Under the pieces are notes generated by a model. That model was not told where the DNA came from and did no database searches. It saw nothing but the letters and a program-made list of their open reading frames with translations. From NCBI GenBank assembly GCA_033791545.1, contig JASJGL010000077.1, positions 1-9,818 on the forward strand: a DNA stretch of 9,818 nucleotides, given 5' to 3'. A program made the translations under genes and the position numbers. Shown piece by piece: positions 1 through 6,449 of the stretch. Every line of letters begins with the position of its first letter. Within the stretch, counting starts at the first letter, position 1. Origin of the DNA: Antarcticimicrobium sp033791545 (GTDB lineage: Bacteria; Pseudomonadota; Alphaproteobacteria; Rhodobacterales; Rhodobacteraceae).

Positions 1-447
1 TTCCAGTTCGATATCCAGATGCTCGGCATAGCCGGGCCAGATCACATCCTGCCCGTGGCCGATGAAGGACAGCCGGTTGCCTTTGTAATAGATCGGCTGG
101 TCGTACCAGACGGGCGGTAATTGCGGCTCTGGCTGGCCAAAAGCGCGCAGACAGTTGAACAGATGCTCCTCGAACACCAGACAATCGCGATACTGCACCG
201 GCATCAGCGGCGGGCGAAACGCGACCTCCTCGGGCAACAGGATCACCCGCTCGTCCGCCGCCTCGACCAGTGCGCGCGCGATCGCCAGCGCCGCCTCGCC
301 GCCGTAGATCAGCGCCATCATATCGACGAAATGCGCGGTCTCCTCTCCGGCCAGTTCGGCGGCCAGATACAGATCGACCAGCCGGTCGTCGGGCAGCGCC
401 GCGACCACGCGTTCGCGGGCCTCGTAACAGACGGTTGCAAGTCTCAT
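1..447 (-). CDS. Fumarylacetoacetate hydrolase (FAH) family protein, N-terminal part
   Basis: The gene is cut by the left window edge; 149 codons are visible. It starts at ATG 447-445 with GAGGAG at 460-455, 7 nt upstream and inside the end of the cyclase gene, 4 nt after its stop, so the two are almost certainly co-translated. Family members cleave a C-C bond in diketo acids (fumarylacetoacetase, fumarylpyruvate hydrolase) using a divalent metal. Visible hallmarks are YRDCLVFEEH (residues 86-95), where Asp88 and His95 have the same 7-residue spacing as metal ligand Asp126 and catalytic His133 of mouse fumarylacetoacetase, then the WYDQPIYYKGN stretch (114-124), and LDIELE (144-149), where Glu147 and Glu149 match the metal-binding E-x-E pair. 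The position of mouse Tyr128 is Leu here, so the substrate may differ. The rest of the catalytic domain lies outside the window. The family is clear; the exact reaction is not. Confidence 0.87.
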   Translation of the reverse strand, partial: MRLATVCYEARERVVAALPDDRLVDLYLAAELAGEETAHFVDMMALIYGGEAALAIARALVEAADERVILLPEEVAFRPPLMPVQYRDCLVFEEHLFNCLRAFGQPEPQLPPVWYDQPIYYKGNRLSFIGHGQDVIWPGYAEHLDIELE

Positions 448-451
448 CGTC

Positions 452-1228
452 TTACTCCTCGAATATCGCCACGGCGCGGGTGAAGCCGGCGCTGGCGCCC
501 TTGATCTTGTAGGGGAAACAGGAAATCTCGAAGCCGTCGCCGGGCAGTTGCTCAAGACCGGTCAGCTTTTCCATATGGCAATAGCCGATATCCATGCTGG
601 CGCGGTGCCCCTCCCAGATGATCGAGGGGTCATGGCTTTTGGCATATTGCTGCGCGGTATGACCAAAGGGGGCGTCCCAGCTCCAGGCGTCGGTCCCGGT
701 CACCCGCACCCCGCGTTCAAGCAGATACAGCGTCGCCGCCCGCCCGATGCCGCAGCCCTTCATCAGGTAGTCATCCTTGCCATAGTGATCACCCGCCGTG
801 GTGTTCACCACCACGATATCGAGCGGGCGCAGTTCGTGCCCGATGCGTTTCAGTTCGGCCTCCACGTCGTTCGGGGTGGCGACATAGCCATCCTCGAAAT
901 GGCGGAAATCCAGTTTGACGCCGGGGTTGAAGCACCATTCCAGCGGCACCTCGTCGATGGTGATCGCCCGCTCGCCGTTACTCATGGTCGTATGGTGGTG
1001 ATAGGGGGCGTCCAGATGGGTGCCGTTGTGGGTGGCGATGGTCAGGCGTTCTACCGCCCAGCCCTCGCCGCCGGGCAGATCCTCGCGTTGCAGACCGGGG
1101 AAAAAGGCCATCACCTGCTCGGCGGTCTGGTCGTGGGTCAGGTATTCGATCTGCGGCAGCATGATCGGCGGGTCGGACACGATCCCCATTTCCAGCGGAA
1201 CAGACAGATCGACAAAACGGCGCGGCAT
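452..1228 (-). CDS. Cyclase-family metal-dependent hydrolase (isatin hydrolase / kynurenine formamidase type)
   Basis: The 258-residue protein is a typical length for the cyclase family (PF04199), whose members hydrolyse cyclic amides, formamides or related bonds in the cytoplasm. The signature THNGTHLDAPYHHH spans residues 66-79. His67, His71 and Asp73 are the expected metal ligands (Mn or Zn), and His77 follows in the usual place. Other family-like segments are DIVVVNTTAGDHYG (137-150), TGTDAWSWDAPF (178-189) and the C-terminal ISCFPYKIKGASAGFTRAVA. From memory of the family, these stretches look closer to isatin hydrolase than to KynB, but no alignment was run. The ATG at 1228 has AGGAGG at 1240-1235 with a 6-nt spacer. 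It sits 24 nt after the TRAP large permease gene and 4 nt before the FAH-family gene, so it probably acts on the imported compound or a product of it. The natural substrate is unknown. Confidence 0.9.
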   Translation of the reverse strand: MPRRFVDLSVPLEMGIVSDPPIMLPQIEYLTHDQTAEQVMAFFPGLQREDLPGGEGWAVERLTIATHNGTHLDAPYHHHTTMSNGERAITIDEVPLEWCFNPGVKLDFRHFEDGYVATPNDVEAELKRIGHELRPLDIVVVNTTAGDHYGKDDYLMKGCGIGRAATLYLLERGVRVTGTDAWSWDAPFGHTAQQYAKSHDPSIIWEGHRASMDIGYCHMEKLTGLEQLPGDGFEISCFPYKIKGASAGFTRAVAIFEE

Positions 1229-1252
1229 GAGCGGCCTCCTTTTTAGTTTAGT

Positions 1253-2563
1253 CTAGCGAACAAGAACGGTTACGAGTGCGGGAAAGATCATCAGCAGCGC
1301 CAGCAGCACCAACATCATCAGCGCAAAGGGGGCGGCGCCGCGAAAGATCTCGCCCAGCGGTATGTCCAGATCTTCCAGTGCGGATTTGATGACAAAGACG
1401 GAAATGCCGAAAGGGGGCGTCAACAGGCCAATTTCCACCGCGACAATAGTGATGATGCCGAACCAGATCAGATCCACCCCCATCTGCGTCAGCACCGGCA
1501 GCATCAAGGGCACGAGGATCAGCATGATCGACGAACTGTCCAGGATCGTGCCCATCACGATCACCAGCGCCACATAGGCCAGAATCACGCCCCAGAAGCC
1601 GATATCGGCATGGGCCACGAATTCCCCAAAACCCATCGGCACGCCGGACAGGGCCAGCATCCGCGAATACATCTGCGCGGCGATGATCAGGAAACTGATC
1701 GCGGCGGTCACCAACCCGGTATCGGTCAGAACCTGCCAGAAATCCCGGGCCGAAAGGCTGCGCCGGACCAGTCCGATGACAATCGCGCCAAGGCAGCCCA
1801 CCGCACCAGCCTCGATCGGGGTGAAAAAGCCGCCATAGATACCGCCCAGCACCAGCCCGATCAGGGTCCCGATCGGCAAGCCCTTGCGCGCCACCTCGCC
1901 CCGGCTCAGCACCGGCATGTCGCTGTCGCCATGCGTTGCACCCAGCGCCTGCGGCCAGAACCGCGCGGTCAGCCAGATGCTGCCGCCAAAGATCGTGGCC
2001 AGCAACAGGCCAGGAATGACGCCGGCGATGAACAGATCTCCCACCGATTGCTCGGTCAGCAAACCGTACAAAATGAGCAGCAAACTGGGCGGTATCAGCA
2101 TCCCCAGCACCGACGAGCCCGCGACCACCCCGACCGAAAAGCGCGGCGAATAGCCGTGGCGGATCATCTCGGGCACCGCGATGCGGGTGAACACGGCAGC
2201 CGAGGCGATGGAAATGCCGGTGATCGCGGCAAAGATCGCATTGGCCCCCACCGTGCCGATTCCCAGCCCGCCGGAAAAGCGGCGGAACAGGTGGTTGGCC
2301 ACGTCAAAGGCGTCGCGCCCCATGCCGGTGACGGACACCAGATAGCCCATCAGCACGAACAGCGGCACCACCCCGAAGAAATAGCTGGAAATCGTTTCGG
2401 CCGCGGCCAGCGCCAGCAGCTTGCCCGCCAGCAGCGGCGAGCCCTTGATCATCCAGACCCCGACATAGGACGACAGCATCAGCGCGAAGGGCACCCACAG
2501 GCCCAGATAGACCATCGCCACCATCGCCCCGAAAGAGGTCAGCCCGATCTCGAACGGAGTCAT
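1253..2563 (-). CDS. dctM: TRAP transporter large permease (DctM-type)
   Basis: This is the 436-residue, strongly hydrophobic inner-membrane subunit that forms the sodium-coupled transport channel of a TRAP carrier; the usual length is about 425-440. Family hallmarks include GMLIPPSLLLILYG followed by the AGVIPGLLL segment in the first half, a FTPIEAGAVG loop mid-protein, and LLTPPFGISVFVIKSAL near the C-terminus, with roughly a dozen membrane spans. The reading frame is open to an ATG at 2641, but that gives 26 arginine- and proline-rich residues that belong to the dctQ coding region. I chose ATG 2563, whose protein begins MTPFEIGL. It has a GGAGG ribosome site at 2575-2571 and its ATG overlaps the dctQ TGA as ATGA, the classic sign of translational coupling. 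The cyclase gene follows after 24 nt. The symbol names the family only; the transported compound need not be a dicarboxylate. Confidence 0.95.
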   Translation of the reverse strand: MTPFEIGLTSFGAMVAMVYLGLWVPFALMLSSYVGVWMIKGSPLLAGKLLALAAAETISSYFFGVVPLFVLMGYLVSVTGMGRDAFDVANHLFRRFSGGLGIGTVGANAIFAAITGISIASAAVFTRIAVPEMIRHGYSPRFSVGVVAGSSVLGMLIPPSLLLILYGLLTEQSVGDLFIAGVIPGLLLATIFGGSIWLTARFWPQALGATHGDSDMPVLSRGEVARKGLPIGTLIGLVLGGIYGGFFTPIEAGAVGCLGAIVIGLVRRSLSARDFWQVLTDTGLVTAAISFLIIAAQMYSRMLALSGVPMGFGEFVAHADIGFWGVILAYVALVIVMGTILDSSSIMLILVPLMLPVLTQMGVDLIWFGIITIVAVEIGLLTPPFGISVFVIKSALEDLDIPLGEIFRGAAPFALMMLVLLALLMIFPALVTVLVR

Positions 2564-3129
2564 CTGCGCCCCTCCCCTTGGATCAGCCGCAACAGGGTCT
2601 CGCAGGCCGACAGGACAAGCTGCACCCAAAGCGCACCGCAACCAACAAGGATGATCAGCTTGACCGGCCAGATCGGCGCGGTGAAATCGCCCACCGTGCC
2701 CTCATAGGTGCCCCGCATCCACGCCTTTTCAAACAGCGGCAGCGAGGCCGAGAACAGAATCCAGACCAGTGCAGCAGCGGCCAGCGCAAAGATCAGCTCC
2801 AGCCCCAGTCGCAGGCGCGGCGCGACGCGGCCCAGCGTATTCAACACTGCCTCGGCGCGCGTCATCCGCCCCTTGCGAAAGGTCTGCGCGATCTGAAGAA
2901 AAACGATGGCGACGATCGACATCGACACCATCTCCGGCACCCCCGAGATCGGCGCGGAGAACGCCCCGCGACCGATCACATCAGCATTGACCAGCAGCAT
3001 CAGCGCCAAGATCAGCAGGGTGCCCGCCACGTTGAGCCCGCCGGTCACCCGATCGACCATGCGGCGCAGCGCCCGAAACCAGCCGGGCAGCGGGCCAACG
3101 CCGCCCGGTCTGGAGGACACCCCGCTCAT
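2560..3129 (-). CDS. dctQ: TRAP transporter small permease (DctQ-type)
   Basis: The 189-residue small membrane subunit links the binding protein and large permease. Four membrane spans are visible at about residues 33-53, 66-84, 108-128 and 153-173, the standard DctQ topology. The NADVIGR segment ending span 1 (48-54) and the VPEMVSMS start of span 2 fit the family. The frame runs upstream to 3303, but that extension lies inside the binding-protein gene and is low complexity. ATG 3129 gives a normal length and begins after the dctP stop, although its upstream sequence has only a weak purine run. ATG 3060 (protein start MVDRVTGG) is a credible alternative that removes a Pro/Gly-rich tail, and it also lacks a clear ribosome site. 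The gene starts 46 nt after dctP and overlaps dctM by 4 nt. Confidence 0.92.
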   Translation of the reverse strand: MSGVSSRPGGVGPLPGWFRALRRMVDRVTGGLNVAGTLLILALMLLVNADVIGRGAFSAPISGVPEMVSMSIVAIVFLQIAQTFRKGRMTRAEAVLNTLGRVAPRLRLGLELIFALAAAALVWILFSASLPLFEKAWMRGTYEGTVGDFTAPIWPVKLIILVGCGALWVQLVLSACETLLRLIQGEGRR

Positions 3130-3175
3130 GCGCGGGTCCGGCCTGCGGTGCCCGGAACAGGCGCCGCCCGACCGC

Positions 3176-4249
3176 TCACTCCTGATCCCAATTGCGCACC
3201 GGGGTCGCTCCGGCGGCGCGCATCGTGTCCATATAGGCCTTGAGCACCGCGCTGCCCGCCTTGCCTTCGCTGTCCAGCCGCTTGGCCCAGAGCTGGGCGA
3301 CATTGTCCATGCCGTTGGCCCATTGCTGACGGAACGCCTGGTCCACCTCGGTCACGGTCGCACCCTGGCTTTGCATCAAGCCGAGGAATTTCTCGACCGA
3401 GGCATCCAGATCCTTTTGATAGGCCTGCGCATCTGCCTTGGCGGCGGCCTTCAACGCGGCCTGCACCACCGGGTCGAGCCCGTCGAACCAGTCCTTGTTG
3501 GCTGCAATCCCGCCGGCATATTGCGCGCCGAACCCCACCTTGGTGATATAGGGCGCCACCTCATGCAGCTTGCCCGGCAGCGCAGCCGAGGCAAACACGA
3601 TCACACCGTCATATACGCCGGTCTTGATCTCGTTGTAATAGGTGGTGAGATTGCCCGAGACGCCCACCGCGCCGGTGCCCGCCAGCCAGTTCACCGCTGG
3701 CCCCGGCGCGGCGATCTTGTGCCCCTCCAGATCGGCGATGGAGTTGACCGGAAAATTGGTCATCAGCAGATAGTCGTCGATCCCGATGCCGCCGCCGAGA
3801 TATTCCAGCCCGTTTTCATGCCAAGCCGCCTTCATGTCAGCGTTGGTCTCTTGCAGGGTATCCATCCAGCTCGAGACGGTGGTGGAATCGCTCGACACGA
3901 AGGGGGTGAAATAGGTGACGTTCTGCACCGCCAGCTTGGCCGGGTCGAACAGGCTGGAGACCAGCCCGATTTCGGCCAACCCCTCTTCGACCGATTCCAG
4001 TTCATCCCCGACCTTGGCCAGCGATCCGCCATATTGTTCGGACCATGTGATGCTGTAGTCGGTTCCCTCCAACGTGGCGTTCACCGCCGGGATAAAGGTT
4101 TGGCTGACGTGTTTGACCCAGCGAAACACCGGTGGGTGACCGGCCACGATGGTGACGTTCAACGCCTCGGCCTGCACCTGTGGTGCGCCTGCCAATCCGC
4201 CCAGTGCCAGCGCGGCAGCCAGCATCCCTTTTCTAATCTGAAGCATCAT
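3176..4249 (-). CDS. dctP: TRAP transporter solute-binding protein (DctP-type, PF03480)
   Basis: This 357-residue periplasmic receptor captures the substrate for the DctQM permease. A signal peptide is clear: RK at residues 6-7, a hydrophobic core (about 9-22) and a probable cut after VQA (residue 27). The mature part has the family's DLEGHKI segment (173-179), the NEIKTGVYDGV segment (206-216) and a long C-terminal helix. Aligned by eye with Haemophilus SiaP, the carboxylate-holding Arg147 position is Ala180 and the Arg127 position is Tyr160; the Asn187 position is a Val. The ligand is therefore unlikely to be bound in the usual way. Tandem ATGs at 4249 and 4246 follow GGAGG at 4259-4255 with spacers of 5 and 8 nt; either could be used. 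The open frame upstream to 4363 runs back into the TetR gene and is rejected. The gene lies 37 nt after tetR. Confidence 0.94.
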   Translation of the reverse strand: MMLQIRKGMLAAALALGGLAGAPQVQAEALNVTIVAGHPPVFRWVKHVSQTFIPAVNATLEGTDYSITWSEQYGGSLAKVGDELESVEEGLAEIGLVSSLFDPAKLAVQNVTYFTPFVSSDSTTVSSWMDTLQETNADMKAAWHENGLEYLGGGIGIDDYLLMTNFPVNSIADLEGHKIAAPGPAVNWLAGTGAVGVSGNLTTYYNEIKTGVYDGVIVFASAALPGKLHEVAPYITKVGFGAQYAGGIAANKDWFDGLDPVVQAALKAAAKADAQAYQKDLDASVEKFLGLMQSQGATVTEVDQAFRQQWANGMDNVAQLWAKRLDSEGKAGSAVLKAYMDTMRAAGATPVRNWDQE

Positions 4250-4286
4250 CCTCTCCTCCCGTATTGGATGAAATCGTCGTCTGTTA

Positions 4287-4955
4287 TCATTGCGCGACCA
4301 GCGCCCGCACCCCGCCACAAATGAAGGGTACGATGCGGTCCAGCATCGCCTCGGCATCGCCATCGTCGCACACTCCGTCCGACAGCCGCCCCGGTCGCCC
4401 GGTCTTGGCCATCATGGTCATCCCAACCCCGATTGCGAACATATAGGCCCAGACCGCATCGGCCCGGCTTAGCCCCGGTTCGACCCGCATCAACGCGTCG
4501 ATATAGATCTGTGCGATCGGGTCGTAATGCGTCTCGATCAGTTTTTGATCGCGTGGGTCCGCCGAATTGGCAAAGGACACCAGAATGCGCGCAAAGGCCC
4601 CGCCATCGCGGGCCAGATCCAGCCCGGCTTCGATGGTGGGGCGAAACAGCGCCTCGACGATCTGTTCCAGCCGTGGCACGGCGTTTTCGGCAAACAGCGC
4701 CGCCACCAGCACCGCCCGGCGTTCGTTGATCTGACGCGACCGGCGCACGACCATCGCCTCGAACAGGTTTTCCTTGGTTTTGAAATGGTAATGGATCAGC
4801 CCCTGCGCGACTCCCGCCTGTCCGGCGATCTCGCGCATTGCCGCCCCCTGATAGCCAGAGGTGGCAAAAACACGCTCTGCGGCGTCAAGAATTGCATCCT
4901 GACGGCTTTCCCCCGGACCGGTCCGAGGGGTGATAGGCGCTGCGTGTTGAGGCAT
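4287..4955 (-). CDS. TetR/AcrR-family transcriptional regulator
   Basis: The 222-residue protein has the TetR N-terminal DNA-binding domain. ILDAAERVFATSGYQGAAM (22-40) forms helix 1 and its turn, followed by the helix-turn-helix REIAGQAGVAQGLIHYHF (41-58) and the KTKENLFEAMV segment. The rest is a helical ligand-binding and dimerisation domain, which from its general look may belong to the PsrA-like C-terminal group; that is inference. Homologues repress catabolic genes until a fatty acid, acyl-CoA or aromatic intermediate binds. The ATG at 4955 has GGGAGGGAG about 5 nt upstream. The gene is the first of the minus-strand unit, 37 nt ahead of dctP, and faces the beta-oxidation genes across the intergenic region. 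Two inverted repeats lie 20-65 nt upstream of its start, so autoregulation together with control of the transporter is likely. Confidence 0.93.
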   Translation of the reverse strand: MPQHAAPITPRTGPGESRQDAILDAAERVFATSGYQGAAMREIAGQAGVAQGLIHYHFKTKENLFEAMVVRRSRQINERRAVLVAALFAENAVPRLEQIVEALFRPTIEAGLDLARDGGAFARILVSFANSADPRDQKLIETHYDPIAQIYIDALMRVEPGLSRADAVWAYMFAIGVGMTMMAKTGRPGRLSDGVCDDGDAEAMLDRIVPFICGGVRALVAQ

Positions 4956-4975
4956 CAGAACTCCCTCCCCGAAGT

Positions 4976-4995
4976 CTGACTGATCGCCCAGTCAG
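4976..4995. promoter_or_regulatory. Perfect inverted repeat, candidate TetR operator 1
   Basis: The 7-bp arms CTGACTG (4976-4982) and CAGTCAG (4989-4995) are exact reverse complements separated by ATCGCC. The site is 20 nt upstream of the tetR ATG, between its presumed promoter and ribosome site. Size and symmetry suit a TetR dimer. Binding by the adjacent repressor is inferred. Confidence 0.6.
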
Positions 4996-5022
4996 GATTT
5001 CGACTGACGGCCCGTCTGTCAA
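4994..5022 (-). promoter_or_regulatory. Candidate promoter for tetR-dctPQM-cyclase-FAH
   Basis: On the minus strand a perfect TTGACA lies at 5022-5017. With a 17-nt spacer the -10 position (4999-4994) reads AATCCT, which matches the consensus at only three of six bases; weak -10 boxes are common in alphaproteobacteria. The resulting start site would lie about 30 nt upstream of the tetR ATG. The whole element is interleaved with the two inverted repeats. Confidence 0.4.
5002..5020. promoter_or_regulatory. Near-perfect palindrome, candidate TetR operator 2
   Basis: GACTGACGG (5002-5010) and CCGTCTGTC (5012-5020) are reverse complements around a single central C with one mismatched pair (5005/5017). 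The GACTGA element recurs from operator 1, 24 bp away. The palindrome overlaps the minus-strand TTGACA at 5022-5017, so a bound repressor would block RNA polymerase. Assignment to the neighbouring TetR protein is inferred. Confidence 0.6.
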
Positions 5023-5032
5023 GCGTGCTGTT

Positions 5033-5094
5033 GCCAAACATCGTGTTTTCAACCGCCTGCCGACCGCCAATCCGGCGTCGGGGCAAAACATCGT
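5033..5094. repeat. 12-bp direct repeat in the divergent intergenic region
   Basis: GCCAAACATCGT (5033-5044) recurs as GCAAAACATCGT (5083-5094) with one mismatch, exactly 50 bp apart. Both copies lie upstream of the candidate plus-strand promoter. They could be sites for an activator distinct from the TetR protein, or chance. Confidence 0.3.
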
Positions 5095-5127
5095 TACGTC
5101 ACGACCCCGCACGACGCCGGGGCGGCG

Positions 5128-5157
5128 TTGACAGGATTCCGCCCACCCTGTTCAACT
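5128..5157 (+). promoter_or_regulatory. Weak candidate promoter for the thiolase operon
   Basis: A TTGACA hexamer at 5128-5133 points toward the thiolase gene 95 nt downstream. No good -10 follows: the best option is TCAACT at 5152-5157 with an 18-nt spacer, three of six matches. The 207-nt stretch from operator 2 to the thiolase ATG otherwise shows only two short imperfect hairpins (5060-5081 and 5105-5122) and a 12-bp direct repeat described separately. Confidence 0.25.
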
Positions 5158-5227
5158 CCGCGCCAACGCCCGGCCCGTCCCCGACCCGACCGGAGGCAGG
5201 CGGCCAGACCTCTGGGAGGAGACCGAT

Positions 5228-6436
5228 ATGACCGAAACAGCCTATATCTATGACGCCATCCGAACCCCGCGATCCAAGGGCAAGAAAGACGGCAGCCTGC
5301 ACGAAGTGAAACCCGTCAACATGGTAAGCGCGCTGCTCAAGGAGATGCAGAGCCGCCATGACCTTGATACCGCCCGCGTCGACGACGTGATGCTGGGCTG
5401 CGTCACCCCGGTGATGGAACAGGGTGCCGTGCTGCCCAAGATCGCGCTGCAAAAGGCTGGCTGGGACGAATCCGTGCCCGGCGCGCAGCTCAACCGCTTT
5501 TGCGCCTCTGGCCTCGACACCTTCAACACCGCCGCTGCCAAGATCGCGTCCGGCTGGGAGGACATGGTCTGCGCCGGTGGCTATGAATGCATGTCGCGCG
5601 TGCCGATGGGCTCTGATGGTGGCCCCTTTGCCGAAGACCCGGAAACCGTGATCCAGACCGGCTTTGTTCCGCAGGGGATCGGTGCCGACCTGATCGCAAC
5701 GATCGAGGGCTGGTCGCGCGATGACGTGGACGCCTTTGCGCTGGAAAGCCAGAAGCGCGCCGCGCAGGCCCGCGACGCAGGCTGGTTCGACCGCTCGGTC
5801 GTGCCGATGCGCGACGAGAACGGTGTGATGATTCTGGAACGCGACGATTTCATCAAGCCCGACACCGACATGCAAAAGCTCGGCGCGCTGAAGCCGTCCT
5901 TTGCAATGCCCGGCGCGCTTGGGTTCGACGACGTGGCGCTGGCGAAATACCCGGAGGTGGAGCGGATCAATCACGTGCACACCCCCGGCAACTCCTCCGG
6001 GATCGTGGATGGGGCCTCGCTGGTCCTGCTTGGCAACGCACAGGTGGGCAAGGATCTGGGGCTGACCCCGCGCGGCCGGGTGGTGTCCATTGCGCTGACC
6101 GCGACCGACCCCACCATCATGCTGACCGGCCCCGGCCCGGCCTCGCAAAAGGCGCTGGCCAAGGCCGGGCTCAGCCTCGACGACATCGACCTTGTGGAAA
6201 TCAACGAGGCCTTTGCCTCGGTCGCGCTGCGGCTGCAACGGGATCTGAACGTGCCGGACGAAAAGCTGAACGTGGTGGGCGGCGCCATCGCCATGGGCCA
6301 CCCACTGGGCGCGACCGGCGGTTGCCTCGTCTCGACCATGCTGGACGAGCTGGAGAGGCGAAATCTCAAGCGCGCATTGATCTGCATGTGCGTTGGCGGC
6401 GGCATGGGCATCGCCAGCATCATCGAACGCGTGTGA
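5228..6436 (+). CDS. Acetyl-CoA acetyltransferase / 3-ketoacyl-CoA thiolase
   Basis: The 402-residue thiolase catalyses CoA-dependent cleavage of 3-ketoacyl-CoA to acetyl-CoA (or propionyl-CoA for a 2-methyl substrate) and a shortened acyl-CoA. All catalytic elements are intact: nucleophile Cys92 in NRFCASG, EINEAFA, His358 in GAIAMGHPLGATG, and Cys388 in CMCVGGGMG. The length matches the degradative thiolase family (about 390-410). The ATG at 5228 has GGGAGGAG at 5214-5221, a strong ribosome site with a 6-nt spacer. It is the first gene of the plus-strand unit and is followed after 13 nt by the fused hydratase/dehydrogenase, an arrangement like the beta and alpha subunits of a fatty-acid oxidation complex. 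Chain-length specificity, and whether it acts in degradation or synthesis, cannot be read directly; the neighbours favour beta-oxidation. Confidence 0.95.
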   Translation: MTETAYIYDAIRTPRSKGKKDGSLHEVKPVNMVSALLKEMQSRHDLDTARVDDVMLGCVTPVMEQGAVLPKIALQKAGWDESVPGAQLNRFCASGLDTFNTAAAKIASGWEDMVCAGGYECMSRVPMGSDGGPFAEDPETVIQTGFVPQGIGADLIATIEGWSRDDVDAFALESQKRAAQARDAGWFDRSVVPMRDENGVMILERDDFIKPDTDMQKLGALKPSFAMPGALGFDDVALAKYPEVERINHVHTPGNSSGIVDGASLVLLGNAQVGKDLGLTPRGRVVSIALTATDPTIMLTGPGPASQKALAKAGLSLDDIDLVEINEAFASVALRLQRDLNVPDEKLNVVGGAIAMGHPLGATGGCLVSTMLDELERRNLKRALICMCVGGGMGIASIIERV

Positions 6437-6449
6437 GGGGGGAACGAGC

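Noticed and set aside
548..1246. 232-codon plus-strand frame opposite the cyclase gene
   Set aside because: The cyclase on the minus strand has an intact metal motif and a good ribosome site; the opposite frame shows no domain.
1229..1252. Terminator between dctM and the cyclase gene
   Set aside because: The 24-nt gap has an A/T-rich run but no stem, and it contains the cyclase ribosome site; it is better read as an intra-operon spacer.
2564..2641. N-terminal extension of dctM to an upstream ATG
   Set aside because: It adds 26 Arg/Pro-rich residues inside dctQ and has no ribosome site, whereas ATG 2563 has GGAGG and an ATGA overlap.
1610..4324. Plus-strand open frames of 365, 221 and 472 codons (1610-2707, 2578-3243, 2906-4324) across the TRAP genes
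   Set aside because: They are shadows of dctM, dctQ and dctP: low-complexity Arg/Gln/His-rich translations, no ribosome sites, and full conflict with recognised membrane and binding-protein features.
5060..5122. Hairpins at 5060-5081 and 5105-5122 as terminators or a riboswitch
   Set aside because: Stems are only 5-8 bp with a bulge or large loop and no U-tract follows. Short hairpins like these are expected by chance in GC-rich DNA, and no known riboswitch core was recognised.
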